9,188 nucleotides of DNA from an uncultured Bacilli bacterium (GCA_944332505.1 CALVKC010000041.1:1-9188); one strand, 5' to 3'; shown: positions 1 through 6,876, counted from the first letter of the stretch. A program made the numbers and translations. The notes: a model not told the origin generated them from the letters alone.

Positions 1-182
1 TTTATTGCTATAATATTATCTACAGTTAACCCATTAACAACCCCGCCATCATAAATAGCCTGAGTTTCCAAATATGTAACATTTATTCCTTCTAAATTTG
101 CGCTTTTCCATATATAATCTACTATATTTCTTTTAGCAATAAATATATTTTGTTCTCTTGATAAATTATACTTGTTTTCCAT
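1..182 (-). CDS. Fic-family protein, N-terminal fragment (3' end outside window)
   Basis: Only the first 60 codons are in the window; the gene continues beyond position 1. The start is the ATG at 182, preceded by AAGGAG with an 8-nt spacer. The visible protein begins MENKYNLSREQN and contains IWKSANLEGINVTYLETQ (about residues 24-41) followed by VNGLTVDNIIAI. This pattern (IAKRN...D.IW.SA..EGI.VT...T) is typical of the N-terminal segment before the Fic domain in Fic/DOC proteins, which usually AMPylate target proteins. The catalytic HPFxxGNGR motif would lie outside the window, so activity cannot be judged. The gene follows the tig terminator by about 40 bases, and I see no clear promoter in that gap. 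It could be a stand-alone Fic protein or a toxin-like member; the subclass cannot be decided from this fragment. Confidence 0.72.
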   Translation of the reverse strand, partial: MENKYNLSREQNIFIAKRNIVDYIWKSANLEGINVTYLETQAIYDGGVVNGLTVDNIIAI

Positions 183-222
183 AAATACTTCTCCTTATCA
201 ATACTAACTTCTTTACACTATT

Positions 223-247
223 AAAAAAGTAACAATTAAATGTTACT
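223..247 (-). terminator. Intrinsic terminator of tig
   Basis: On the minus strand a 7-bp stem AGTAACA/TGTTACT with a 6-nt loop begins 1 nt after the tig stop codon and runs into a stretch of six T (228-223). The position and T-run make it a convincing Rho-independent terminator for tig. Confidence 0.85.
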
Positions 248-248
248 C

Positions 249-1496
249 TTAATTATTTTCTTTTAATATTTCTAATGCTTTATGCATTCTTAAGTCATAT
301 TCAATTATATCAATTGAGCCATATGCTTTAATTAATTCATCAGTTGTAATACCAAATTGTTTTGCCATTTCTTCTGCTCTAGCATCTATTTCTTCTTTAG
401 TAAATGTTAACTTTTCAGCATCAGCAATACCTTCGATTAAATAACGATATTTTACTCTTTTTGTTGCTTCTGGTTCCATTAATTTTCTTAAATCAGCTTC
501 ACTTGAACCGGTCATTTTATAATAATCATCAATATTCATGCCTTGCATTTGTAATTGTCTCGCATAATCATCAATCATTCTATGAACTTCTTCTTCAATT
601 ATTTCTGGATTTATATCCACTTTCATATTTTCTGCAGCTTTTTCTAAGCATTTATCAATGAATACATCTTCTGCATTATGTTCTTTTTGATGATGAATAT
701 CTTCTTTAATTTTTTCTCTTAATTCTTTTTCAGTCTTAATATCATCATAACCTAAATCTTTAAAGAATTCTTCATTTACTTCCGGTAATACTCTGGTCTT
801 TACTTCATTTACTTTTACTTTAAATGTAACGTCCTTGTTTTTTAAATTTTCAACATAGTTTTCTGGGAATTTTAAATTTAATTCTTTTTCATCTCCCGCC
901 TTTAAACCAATTAATCCTTCTTCAAAACCTGGAATAAATGAATGACTACCTATTTCAAGTGGGAAGTTTTCACCTTTGCCACCATCAAGTTCTTTACCAT
1001 CAACATATCCTGTAAAATCAATGATTGCTGTATCGCCTTCAACTACTTCACCATTTTCTTTTTCAACTACATCAGCCATGTGTTCTTTTAAATGTTCTAT
1101 TTCATGGTCAATTTCTTCTTCAGTTACTTCAATTTTTTCTTTCTTTACTTTTAAATTTTTGTATTCCCCTAAAGTAACATCAGGCTTAGTAATTATTGTA
1201 AATTTAAATATTACATTTGTATCACTAATTCCTATAACATCAACTTTTGGTTCAACTACAGGTACAAGTTTATTTTCATCTAAAACTCTTTTATATGCTA
1301 CATTTATTGATGCATCTATTGCATCTGGATATAATGATTCAATTCCAAAATGTTTTAAATAAACATCTTTTGGAGCACTACCCTTTCTAAAACCATCAAT
1401 TTTTGTTTCTTTATTTTTCTTTTTAAAAGTTGCATCTAATGCACTTACCCATTCTTTTTCTAATTTAATTTCAATTTCATGTACATTTTTTTTCAT
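249..1496 (-). CDS. tig: Trigger factor (ribosome-associated chaperone and prolyl isomerase)
   Basis: This is a 415-residue protein, close to the usual 425-450 of the family. Trigger factor docks at the ribosomal exit tunnel and shields nascent chains. The ribosome-binding loop signature GFRKGSAP is at residues 35-42. The FKBP-type PPIase domain spans about 150-235 (GDTAIIDFTGYVDG, FIPGFEEGLIGLKAGD). The helical C-terminal chaperone arms follow from about 240 to 415. Start choice: in-frame TTG (1514) and ATG (1502) codons lie upstream, but AGGAG at 1509-1505 is only 2 nt from the ATG at 1502 and an ideal 8 nt from the ATG at 1496, giving MKKNVHEIEI, which aligns with family N-termini. It has its own promoter, overlapping the end of the Ppx-like gene, and its own terminator, so it is probably monocistronic. 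In many Bacillota clpX follows tig; here a Fic gene does. Confidence 0.97.
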   Translation of the reverse strand: MKKNVHEIEIKLEKEWVSALDATFKKKNKETKIDGFRKGSAPKDVYLKHFGIESLYPDAIDASINVAYKRVLDENKLVPVVEPKVDVIGISDTNVIFKFTIITKPDVTLGEYKNLKVKKEKIEVTEEEIDHEIEHLKEHMADVVEKENGEVVEGDTAIIDFTGYVDGKELDGGKGENFPLEIGSHSFIPGFEEGLIGLKAGDEKELNLKFPENYVENLKNKDVTFKVKVNEVKTRVLPEVNEEFFKDLGYDDIKTEKELREKIKEDIHHQKEHNAEDVFIDKCLEKAAENMKVDINPEIIEEEVHRMIDDYARQLQMQGMNIDDYYKMTGSSEADLRKLMEPEATKRVKYRYLIEGIADAEKLTFTKEEIDARAEEMAKQFGITTDELIKAYGSIDIIEYDLRMHKALEILKENN

Positions 1497-1504
1497 TTCC
1501 ATTT

Positions 1505-1509
1505 CTCCT
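1505..1509 (-). promoter_or_regulatory. Ribosome binding site deciding the tig start
   Basis: AGGAG lies 8 nt before the ATG at 1496 but only 2 nt before the in-frame ATG at 1502. The spacing favours 1496 as the start. Confidence 0.75.
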
Positions 1510-1519
1510 AACAAAGTAT

Positions 1520-1548
1520 ATTATATTATAATTATTAAACTTTAGCAA
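1520..1548 (-). promoter_or_regulatory. Sigma-A-type promoter of tig
   Basis: TTGCTA (-35, 1548-1543), a 17-bp spacer, and a perfect TATAAT (-10, 1525-1520). It lies between the end of the Ppx-like gene (1555) and the tig ribosome binding site, implying a short leader of about 15-20 nt before the start. The AT-rich background makes chance -10 matches common, but spacing and position are as expected. Confidence 0.65.
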
Positions 1549-1554
1549 ATGTTT

Positions 1555-2445
1555 TTATAATTTATTCTTTATTTTTTCAGCAATTCCATATACCATATTA
1601 ATTCTTGTAGGTATTATATAGCTTGCATTAACTATATCACTTATTGTTTTAACACATATTCTCATGCCTCTAGCACCATTCCACCAACCGGCATCATTAG
1701 TTCTTTTAATAATTTCTTCAAGTGATTTATTATAAAAGAAATCTTGATCTAATTCATCCATTGTTTTAATATCAATTCGGTATGGTTGTAAAGGATTATC
1801 ATAAAATTCATTTTTAGCAATGTTATATTTTAATTCTTCATAAAAATAAATATAATCTCCACCAGCTAAAATTAGAATATCAGCCTTATTTTTAGGTGGC
1901 TTAACTAATGTTTTTACGTAATTAACCATTTCTTGATAATCTGTTTTAGCATAATCTTGCATTAAGTCTGGAAATTTATCAGTAACATCTCCTGCTCCAA
2001 AGTCATAATTTTTACTTTCTATAATTTTTCCATTATTGACTATTGATAATTCAGTAGAACCTCCGCCCCCAATCATTACTGCAATATTTTTATCATATTT
2101 AACATTACTTACTGCTCCATAAACCGTATATTCATTTTCTAAATTAGCACTTACTATATTAAAATCAAGATTAGTTGCTTTTTTAAACTCTTCTAACCAA
2201 CTTTCTTTAGCACGTTCATCTAATTTTCTAAAAATACTTGTTCCGTAAACATATATATTTTTATATTTAATATCAGCAATAAAAGCAAATAACTTCTTTT
2301 TATCTTCTTCATTAATTTTTTGTTCTTGCTTAAAATTTTTCTTGAATTCAATTGTTTTAAATCCAATACTTTTAATTTCCTCATCTTTACATAGATATGC
2401 TTTAGTTGTAGTACTTCCAACTTCAACAATTACAAATTCATTCAT
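1555..2445 (-). CDS. Divergent Ppx/GppA phosphatase-like protein (ASKHA fold)
   Basis: The 296-residue protein starts at ATG 2445, with GGAGG 6 nt upstream. It shows the two glycine-rich loops of the actin-like ATPase/Ppx-GppA superfamily: VEVGSTTTKAYL (residues 7-18) and IGGGGSTELS (125-134). The stretch NLENEYTVYGAV (101-112) lies where Ppx has its catalytic glutamate (EEARLI..GV; here probably E105). Family members of this type hydrolyse polyphosphate or the 5'-phosphate of pppGpp; the short length fits the two-domain form without the C-terminal helical domain. Oddities: the first loop has E8 where Ppx usually has Asp, and the usual D-I-GGGSTEL reads I-G-GGGSTEL, losing the Asp of the second loop. 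GSTTTK also resembles the MutL/activase type of ASKHA proteins. The superfamily call is firm; enzymatic activity and substrate are open. It lies between the greA terminator and tig. Confidence 0.7.
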   Translation of the reverse strand: MNEFVIVEVGSTTTKAYLCKDEEIKSIGFKTIEFKKNFKQEQKINEEDKKKLFAFIADIKYKNIYVYGTSIFRKLDERAKESWLEEFKKATNLDFNIVSANLENEYTVYGAVSNVKYDKNIAVMIGGGGSTELSIVNNGKIIESKNYDFGAGDVTDKFPDLMQDYAKTDYQEMVNYVKTLVKPPKNKADILILAGGDYIYFYEELKYNIAKNEFYDNPLQPYRIDIKTMDELDQDFFYNKSLEEIIKRTNDAGWWNGARGMRICVKTISDIVNASYIIPTRINMVYGIAEKIKNKL

Positions 2446-2462
2446 TATAAACCTCCAAAAAT

Positions 2463-2468
2463 ATTATA
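2463..2468 (-). promoter_or_regulatory. Possible -10 element for the Ppx-like gene
   Basis: A perfect TATAAT lies just past the greA terminator T-run, about 18 nt before the Ppx-like start. Any -35 would fall inside the terminator hairpin and is weak (TTTTTA at 17-bp spacing). The alternative is expression by read-through from greA. Confidence 0.35.
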
Positions 2469-2470
2469 AC

Positions 2471-2499
2471 AAAAAACTAACCTTTTAAAAAGTTAGTTT
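2471..2499 (-). terminator. Intrinsic terminator of the ireB-greA operon
   Basis: On the minus strand the stem AAACTAAC/GTTAGTTT (2499-2492 with 2481-2474, 8 bp) can extend inward through T/A pairs, and six T end at 2471. The stem begins inside the greA TAA stop codon (2500-2498), so the end of the gene and the terminator overlap. Confidence 0.85.
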
Positions 2500-2959
2500 A
2501 AGCAATTTTTTCTATTTTTATATTATATCCACCATTTGGACTAGCAACTTCTACTATATCACCAATTTTATGTGATAATAAAGCAATTCCTAATGGGGAT
2601 TCATTAGATATCTTATTTTCAAACGGATCTGCTTCCATTGAGCCAACTAATTTATATTCTTCTACTTCACCATCATCATAACTAATAGTTACTACAGAAC
2701 CTAAATTAACGATATCTTTATTTTTATTATCAATAATTTCAGCATGTTCAATTTTATATTCTAATTCTTGAATCTTTGCTTCAATTTGAGCTTGTTCATT
2801 TCTTGCTGCATCATAATCAGCATTTTCTGATAAATCTCCTTGTGCTCTTGCTTCTTTTAAGGCCTTAATTACTTCAGGTCTTCTAATAGTTTTTAATTCA
2901 TTTAATTCTTCTTCTGCTTGAAGGAAACCTTCAGCAGTCATAATAATTTTATCTTTCAT
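2498..2959 (-). CDS. greA: Transcription elongation factor GreA
   Basis: The 153-residue protein has the normal family length (about 155-160). GreA enters the RNA polymerase secondary channel and stimulates cleavage of backtracked transcripts. The N-terminal coiled coil spans about residues 8-75, with the tip signature GDLSENADYDAARNEQ (41-56), including the acidic pair D42 and E45 that coordinates Mg2+ at the polymerase active site. The C-terminal FKBP-like domain (about 80-153) contains SNESPLGIALLSHKIGDIVEV. The start is ATG 2959, with AAGGAG about 8 nt upstream; an ATG-TAA immediately before it is not a usable start. It is the last gene of the operon, 43 nt after trhP2, and has an additional promoter inside trhP2. 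In Bacillus, udk precedes greA; here udk is missing. Confidence 0.97.
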   Translation of the reverse strand: MKDKIIMTAEGFLQAEEELNELKTIRRPEVIKALKEARAQGDLSENADYDAARNEQAQIEAKIQELEYKIEHAEIIDNKNKDIVNLGSVVTISYDDGEVEEYKLVGSMEADPFENKISNESPLGIALLSHKIGDIVEVASPNGGYNIKIEKIA

Positions 2960-2996
2960 TACATTTTCTCCTTTTTACTTCATATTACAGTTCATA

Positions 2997-3025
2997 ATGA
3001 TACTATAAAAAATCGTTTTTGTCAA
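2997..3025 (-). promoter_or_regulatory. Internal promoter for greA in the 3' end of trhP2
   Basis: A perfect -35 TTGACA (3025-3020), a 17-bp spacer and TATCAT (3002-2997). The spacer runs through the last codons of trhP2, and the -10 starts at the base after its TAG stop. It is the best -35 I found in the window and would give a leader of about 30 nt before greA, allowing greA expression independent of the operon. Confidence 0.72.
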
Positions 3026-4190
3026 TCACTTTTAAACGCATCATATCATTTTTTTCAACATCGTTTAAAACTGGTATTTTTACCAATGTTTTTGGATGTC
3101 TTGATGCTTCAATTAACTCCATAGATTCATTATATATTTTATTAAGTTTCATACTAAAAGTTTCCGTATTAGGACCAAAAAATTCTATTTCCATACCATT
3201 CTCAAAATAATTTCTTGTATCAATAGTTGCAATTTTATTATTTTTATCATAATCAACTACTAAACCTAAAAAATCTTGATTAGAAACTTCATCTCTTGTA
3301 TTGAAATATTGTTCTTCTACCCCCGGCAATTTATCAAAAAATTGTGGTGCTGATTCTCTATTAGCACAACGATTTAATATTGCTAAATAATATCTTTTTT
3401 CATTTTCTGTAAGTGTTTTACTTAAAATTTTATCTATCATCTTACGGTAACACCAAATAACTGTTGCAACATAGTATATAGAACGCATTCTACCTTCTAT
3501 TTTAAAAGAATCTATTCCCATATTTATTTCTTCTTCTAAAAATTCAACCATATTTAAATCTTTTGGAGTAATAGTTAAATCTACTTCATTACCATTTTTA
3601 AAATTCCAACGACAAATTTGAGCACATCCACCACGATTAGCATCTCTTAAAGTCATGTAATTAGATAAAATACACTTGCCACTAAAAGAAGTACACATTG
3701 CTCCATGAATAAATGCTTCAACTTCTATACCAGTATCTTTAACTCTTTTAATTGCTTCACGACTTGCTTCTCTAGCAAGTACTACTCTTGTTACTCCAAG
3801 TTTACGCCAAAAATTAACAGCACGTGAATTTAAAGTGCTTGCTTGCGTTGACAAACACATTGCTAATTTTAAATTAAGTTCTTTTACTCTTTTTATTACA
3901 GATATATCACTAACTATAATACTATCAACTTTTATTTCATCTAAAAATTTTAAATATTCATCTAAACCCACAAAATCTTCATCATGAAAAACTATATTTA
4001 CAGTAACATAAACTTTTTTACCTAAACTATGAGCATATTCAGTTGCTTTTTTAATTTCATCTAAATTAAAGTTTTTAGCATTGGCTCTTAAACCAAAATT
4101 TTGGCCACCAAAATAAACTGCATCAGCTCCATAAAGATAAGCAAAATAAAGACGTTCAAAATCTCCAGCTGGAGCAAGTAATTCATACAT
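3003..4190 (-). CDS. trhP2: U32 family tRNA U34 hydroxylase, catalytic-type subunit (TrhP2/YrrO-like)
   Basis: The 395-residue protein starts MYELLAPAGDFE, the usual N-terminus of U32 'collagenase-like peptidase' proteins (ELLAPAG...AYLYGADAVYFGG). The full U32 signature is present at residues 158-176: E158-A-F-I-H-G-A-M-C166, G171-K-C173-I-L-S176. Two more cysteines, C189 and C193 (GGCAQICRW), follow. In this family such cysteines hold an iron-sulfur cluster. TrhP proteins act as prephenate-dependent hydroxylases making 5-hydroxyuridine at tRNA position 34, not as proteases. The start at ATG 4190 was chosen over in-frame TTG 4202 and GTG 4199 because GGTGA sits 5 nt upstream and the N-terminus matches the family. 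It begins 1 nt after the trhP1 stop and lies two genes after trmR, the methyltransferase for the next step. E. coli YegQ/TrhP is somewhat longer. Confidence 0.9.
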   Translation of the reverse strand: MYELLAPAGDFERLYFAYLYGADAVYFGGQNFGLRANAKNFNLDEIKKATEYAHSLGKKVYVTVNIVFHDEDFVGLDEYLKFLDEIKVDSIIVSDISVIKRVKELNLKLAMCLSTQASTLNSRAVNFWRKLGVTRVVLAREASREAIKRVKDTGIEVEAFIHGAMCTSFSGKCILSNYMTLRDANRGGCAQICRWNFKNGNEVDLTITPKDLNMVEFLEEEINMGIDSFKIEGRMRSIYYVATVIWCYRKMIDKILSKTLTENEKRYYLAILNRCANRESAPQFFDKLPGVEEQYFNTRDEVSNQDFLGLVVDYDKNNKIATIDTRNYFENGMEIEFFGPNTETFSMKLNKIYNESMELIEASRHPKTLVKIPVLNDVEKNDMMRLKVIDKNDFL

Positions 4191-4191
4191 A

Positions 4192-4950
4192 TTATTCACC
4201 AACCCTATATGTTGTTTTTTTATCTAAAAACAATTTATCACAATCAATTCCAGTAACATTATTATTTATTACTACTTCTTTTACTCTTGTATCATCTAAA
4301 AATAAAGGATTATACCAATAATATAAAACATTTTTAGTACCTAATAATTCTAAAGCATTATAATATTTTTTAGCATAAAAAACTGTCCCATATTCATTTT
4401 CTACTATTTTAAAACCTTTATCATCTATTGATGCATCTAATAAATTACTATTTTCTAATTTATAAAAAGTAACATAATTAGTTAGTAATTTTCTTCTAGA
4501 ATACATTAAATCTTTTAAACCAAATACATTAACTACTAATTTCTTATTAGCATTATCAAGTATTTTTAATATTTCTTCTTTAGTTATATCATTAGATACT
4601 ACTACACTATCTACATATTCTAAATAATAATTAATAGATTTAGAATTTACCCCATAATGATTTATTGATAATATTTTAATTATATCTAAATCTTTTACTA
4701 ACTCTAATATTCCTAAATCATCAAATATTATACCTTTTATTTTATTTTCTTGATGCAATATTTGATCTAATTTATCTAAATCAAAATCATCTAAAATACG
4801 ATTTATTAAAACAAAACCATCTATTTCTTTAATATCAAAAGTTAAAGTAAATCCTACAGTATATGAATTAAGAGGATATACAAGTGTTATATCCTCATTA
4901 TTTTTTAATTCATTAAGTATAGTTTTACTAATTACAGTTACTAATTTCAT
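4192..4950 (-). CDS. trhP1: Degenerate U32-family protein, TrhP1/YrrN-like partner
   Basis: This 252-residue protein sits exactly where Bacillus has yrrN, between trmR and trhP2. In Bacillus the YrrN/YrrO pair is assigned to tRNA U34 hydroxylation. The recognisable U32 piece is VFGLKDLMYSRRKLLTNY (residues 142-159), which corresponds to the segment around the U32 signature. It lacks the C-x6-C and later Cys-x3-Cys pattern; the only cysteine is C237 near the C-terminus. It is also short compared with YrrN, which I recall as about 300 residues. I infer a non-catalytic or RNA-binding partner of TrhP2. Start: a GTG at 4962 is part of the AGGTGG ribosome binding site; ATG 4950 gives MKLVTVISKT and shares one base with the trmR stop (TAATG). 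The family assignment rests on the short motif plus synteny. Confidence 0.68.
   Translation of the reverse strand: MKLVTVISKTILNELKNNEDITLVYPLNSYTVGFTLTFDIKEIDGFVLINRILDDFDLDKLDQILHQENKIKGIIFDDLGILELVKDLDIIKILSINHYGVNSKSINYYLEYVDSVVVSNDITKEEILKILDNANKKLVVNVFGLKDLMYSRRKLLTNYVTFYKLENSNLLDASIDDKGFKIVENEYGTVFYAKKYYNALELLGTKNVLYYWYNPLFLDDTRVKEVVINNNVTGIDCDKLFLDKKTTYRVGE
4196..4200 (-). promoter_or_regulatory. Ribosome binding site for trhP2 inside the end of trhP1
   Basis: GGTGA overlaps the last codons of trhP1 and lies 5 nt before ATG 4190. The in-frame GTG (4199) is part of this site and so unlikely to be the start. Confidence 0.55.
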
Positions 4951-5549
4951 TATTCTTTCCACCTACTTATAGATAATCCATCTCCAATATCTTTGAATAT
5001 AGTATCAAATTCTTTATTATTTTTTAAAAATTCAACATATCCTTCAATCTTTTCAACTAAACTTTTTAAATTACCTTTATCAAGTTTACTAGATTCACCT
5101 ACATAACCATGGAATTTTAAATTATCTGTAATAATAACTCCCCCAGGTTTTAAAAAGTTTTTATATTTTTCAAAAAATTTAATGTATTGTCCCTTTGCTG
5201 CATCAATAAAAATTAAATCATATTTTAATTCTTCACTCAAATTTAATTCTAGTGCATCTTGATATACCACATTAATTCTTTTTTCCATACCACATTTTTT
5301 AACATTTTTTAGACATTCCATATATCTAGTTTCATCTCGTTCAATAGTTGTAACTTGTACCTTTACACTACTAGATGCCATAAGTATTGCTGAATAACCA
5401 ATAGCACTACCAATTTCTAAAATCGATTCTACATTATGTTCTTTAATATACTTCATTATAAATACAATTGACTTTTTTTCAATAATTGGAACATTATTCT
5501 CCGCCGCATAGGCTTCCATTGCTAATATATTTTCTTTTAGTTCTTTCAT
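4950..5549 (-). CDS. trmR: tRNA 5-hydroxyuridine methyltransferase (TrmR/YrrM), class I O-methyltransferase
   Basis: The 199-residue protein belongs to the SAM-dependent O-methyltransferase family 3 (COMT-like). SAM-binding motif I is ILEIGSAIGYSAI (residues 43-55), with the acidic end of strand 2 at IERDE (69-73). FIDAAKGQY (114-122) and GGVIITDN (136-143) supply the residues that in this family bind divalent metal and SAM (D116, D142, N143). Many homologues are labelled caffeoyl-CoA methyltransferase, but the order trmR-trhP1-trhP2 identifies it as the Bacillus YrrM type, which methylates ho5U34 to mo5U34 in tRNAs that read through the wobble position. The start is ATG 5549, with AAGGAG 5 nt upstream; it lies 9 nt after the mltG stop, and its own stop overlaps the trhP1 start by one base. 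Confidence 0.9.
   Translation of the reverse strand: MKELKENILAMEAYAAENNVPIIEKKSIVFIMKYIKEHNVESILEIGSAIGYSAILMASSSVKVQVTTIERDETRYMECLKNVKKCGMEKRINVVYQDALELNLSEELKYDLIFIDAAKGQYIKFFEKYKNFLKPGGVIITDNLKFHGYVGESSKLDKGNLKSLVEKIEGYVEFLKNNKEFDTIFKDIGDGLSISRWKE
4959..4964 (-). promoter_or_regulatory. Ribosome binding site deciding the trhP1 start
   Basis: AGGTGG lies 8 nt before ATG 4950, within the last codons of trmR. It contains the in-frame GTG (4962) that would otherwise give a four-residue longer protein. Confidence 0.65.
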
Positions 5550-5558
5550 GAATTCTCC

Positions 5559-6611
5559 TTATCCATAAATCCTTTTAAATTCTAAAAATTCATTATAATC
5601 ATCAGTAAAATAAACATTACCCGTTATTACATCTGCATAAAAATATGTATAATCAGTTTCTGCTGGATTAAGTACTGCTTTAATGCTATCAATTGATGGA
5701 TTACATATTGGTCCAACAGGTAAGCCAATAAAAGATGTAATACGTGTATTATAAGGGTTTTCATCATTTAAGTCAAGATTAGTTAATGTTTCCTTTAAAC
5801 TTTTACCAACTCCATAATAAGTAGTAACATCCATTCCTAAATTCATATTTATATTAAGTCTTTTATATATTACTTGAGCTACTTTTTGTCTATCACTATA
5901 ACTTATTGCTTCTTTTTCTACTATACTTGCCATTGTAAGTATTTCATGAATAGAATAATCACTTGCATTAATTTCATCTTTAATTGTTTCTAATTTTTTA
6001 TTTGCTTCATTTAACATCTTTCTAATTACTTCATTTAAATTAGTTTCTGTATATATTTGATAAGTATTTGGATATAAATATCCTTCTAAAGCATAATAAA
6101 TATCTTGATTTAATATATCACTAGTTAAAAACCAATAATCATTTATTAAATTGTTTAAAAATTCTTCATCATTAATTTCATTTAACATTTCATCATAATT
6201 AAGATTAGTTTTTTCACTTAATAATTGTAAATATTCTTTTAATGTAATACCTTCTTTAAAAGTAATACTTACATATTCTTTTCCAATTTCAATTATATCT
6301 CCATTAGCTAATGTTTTAATTATATCATTAGTTGATTCCAATCTATTAAGTTCATAATCTCCCGCTTGGATATTGGTATTACCACTTAAAAATATATATA
6401 TTAAAGCAACATATTTATTTTTTATTAATCCAGCACTTTTTAAATTATCTACTATTTGCATTTTACTATCCCCTCGATTAACTGTAAAACTAACAAGTTC
6501 ACTACTTTTAGAAACTGGGGTTAATAAATAAAAATATAGACAAGTAAAAAATGCAATTATGGCAATAATTACACCCCCGATTATTAATAAAACTTTCCCT
6601 TTTTTACTCAC
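5559..6611 (-). CDS. mltG: Endolytic murein transglycosylase MltG (YceG-like)
   Basis: The 350-residue, membrane-anchored lytic transglycosylase cleaves nascent glycan strands and so sets their length, acting with the elongation machinery at the outer membrane face. After a short basic stretch (MSKKGK), one transmembrane helix spans about residues 7-30. A LysM-like region follows (about 41-110), then the YceG catalytic domain. The hallmark ILTMASIVEKEA (224-235) carries the likely catalytic glutamate E232. Downstream are VAQVIYKRL, YNTR (287-290), GLPVGPICNPSIDSIKAVLNP (296-316) and a C-terminal YFYADVITGNVYFTDDYNEF, all typical of the family. The start is GTG (6611), overlapping the yrzB end by 8 nt; GGTGAG lies 4 nt upstream and the next in-frame Met would remove the membrane anchor. 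The synteny matches Bacillus yrrL. Confidence 0.95.
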   Translation of the reverse strand: MSKKGKVLLIIGGVIIAIIAFFTCLYFYLLTPVSKSSELVSFTVNRGDSKMQIVDNLKSAGLIKNKYVALIYIFLSGNTNIQAGDYELNRLESTNDIIKTLANGDIIEIGKEYVSITFKEGITLKEYLQLLSEKTNLNYDEMLNEINDEEFLNNLINDYWFLTSDILNQDIYYALEGYLYPNTYQIYTETNLNEVIRKMLNEANKKLETIKDEINASDYSIHEILTMASIVEKEAISYSDRQKVAQVIYKRLNINMNLGMDVTTYYGVGKSLKETLTNLDLNDENPYNTRITSFIGLPVGPICNPSIDSIKAVLNPAETDYTYFYADVITGNVYFTDDYNEFLEFKRIYG

Positions 6612-6876
6612 TTATCTCACCACTATTCATTTTGTTTTGAATATTTAAAAGAATTGAATCTAAAAATTCTAATATTTCTTCATCTTCTACTGGTTTTATT
6701 GATTGCACACCATCAATAAATTCATAATTTCCCGCGTAGGCGATAGTTTCCCCATATTCATTTTCTTCTCTTTTAGTGTATATTATATAATTATTTTCGT
6801 TTACTTCAATATTTAATAATATATCATATTTTTCAACTTTATCGCCATTTTCAATTACTAATTTATTATTTTTCAT
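6604..6876 (-). CDS. yrzB: DUF1292 family protein (YrzB-like), function unknown
   Basis: This small acidic protein of 90 residues has the length and position of Bacillus YrzB (DUF1292), between ruvX and mltG. The visible pattern fits the family: a beta-rich N-terminal half (KYDILLNIEVNENNYIIYTK, residues 16-35), then YAGNYEF (47-53), and an acidic C-terminal helix (VEDEEILEFLDSIL). No signal peptide, membrane segment or catalytic motif is visible. ATG 6876 overlaps the ruvX TGA stop by 4 nt (ATGA), with AGGA 5-8 nt upstream, which suggests translational coupling. No function can be given; conserved linkage to ruvX and mltG is the only hint. Confidence 0.78.
   Translation of the reverse strand: MKNNKLVIENGDKVEKYDILLNIEVNENNYIIYTKREENEYGETIAYAGNYEFIDGVQSIKPVEDEEILEFLDSILLNIQNKMNSGEISE
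6616..6621 (-). promoter_or_regulatory. Ribosome binding site supporting the GTG start of mltG
   Basis: GGTGAG lies 4 nt before GTG 6611, inside the last codons of yrzB. No ATG alternative exists before the transmembrane segment. Confidence 0.55.

Noticed and set aside
404..661. Plus-strand open frame opposite tig
   Set aside because: It lies antisense to a confidently identified gene, its composition is low complexity (Leu/Phe/His-rich), and it has no ribosome binding site or family motif.
976..1362. Plus-strand open frame of about 128 codons opposite tig
   Set aside because: It is the Ser/Thr/Phe-rich mirror of the acidic and lysine-rich tig codons, with no recognisable domain.
2220..2429. 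Minus-strand open frame inside the Ppx-like gene in another frame
   Set aside because: Lys/Leu-rich and fully inside a motif-bearing gene; no frameshift evidence.
2918..3210. Plus-strand open frames opposite trhP2 and greA
   Set aside because: They overlap the real genes and the greA promoter, with no start signals or motifs.
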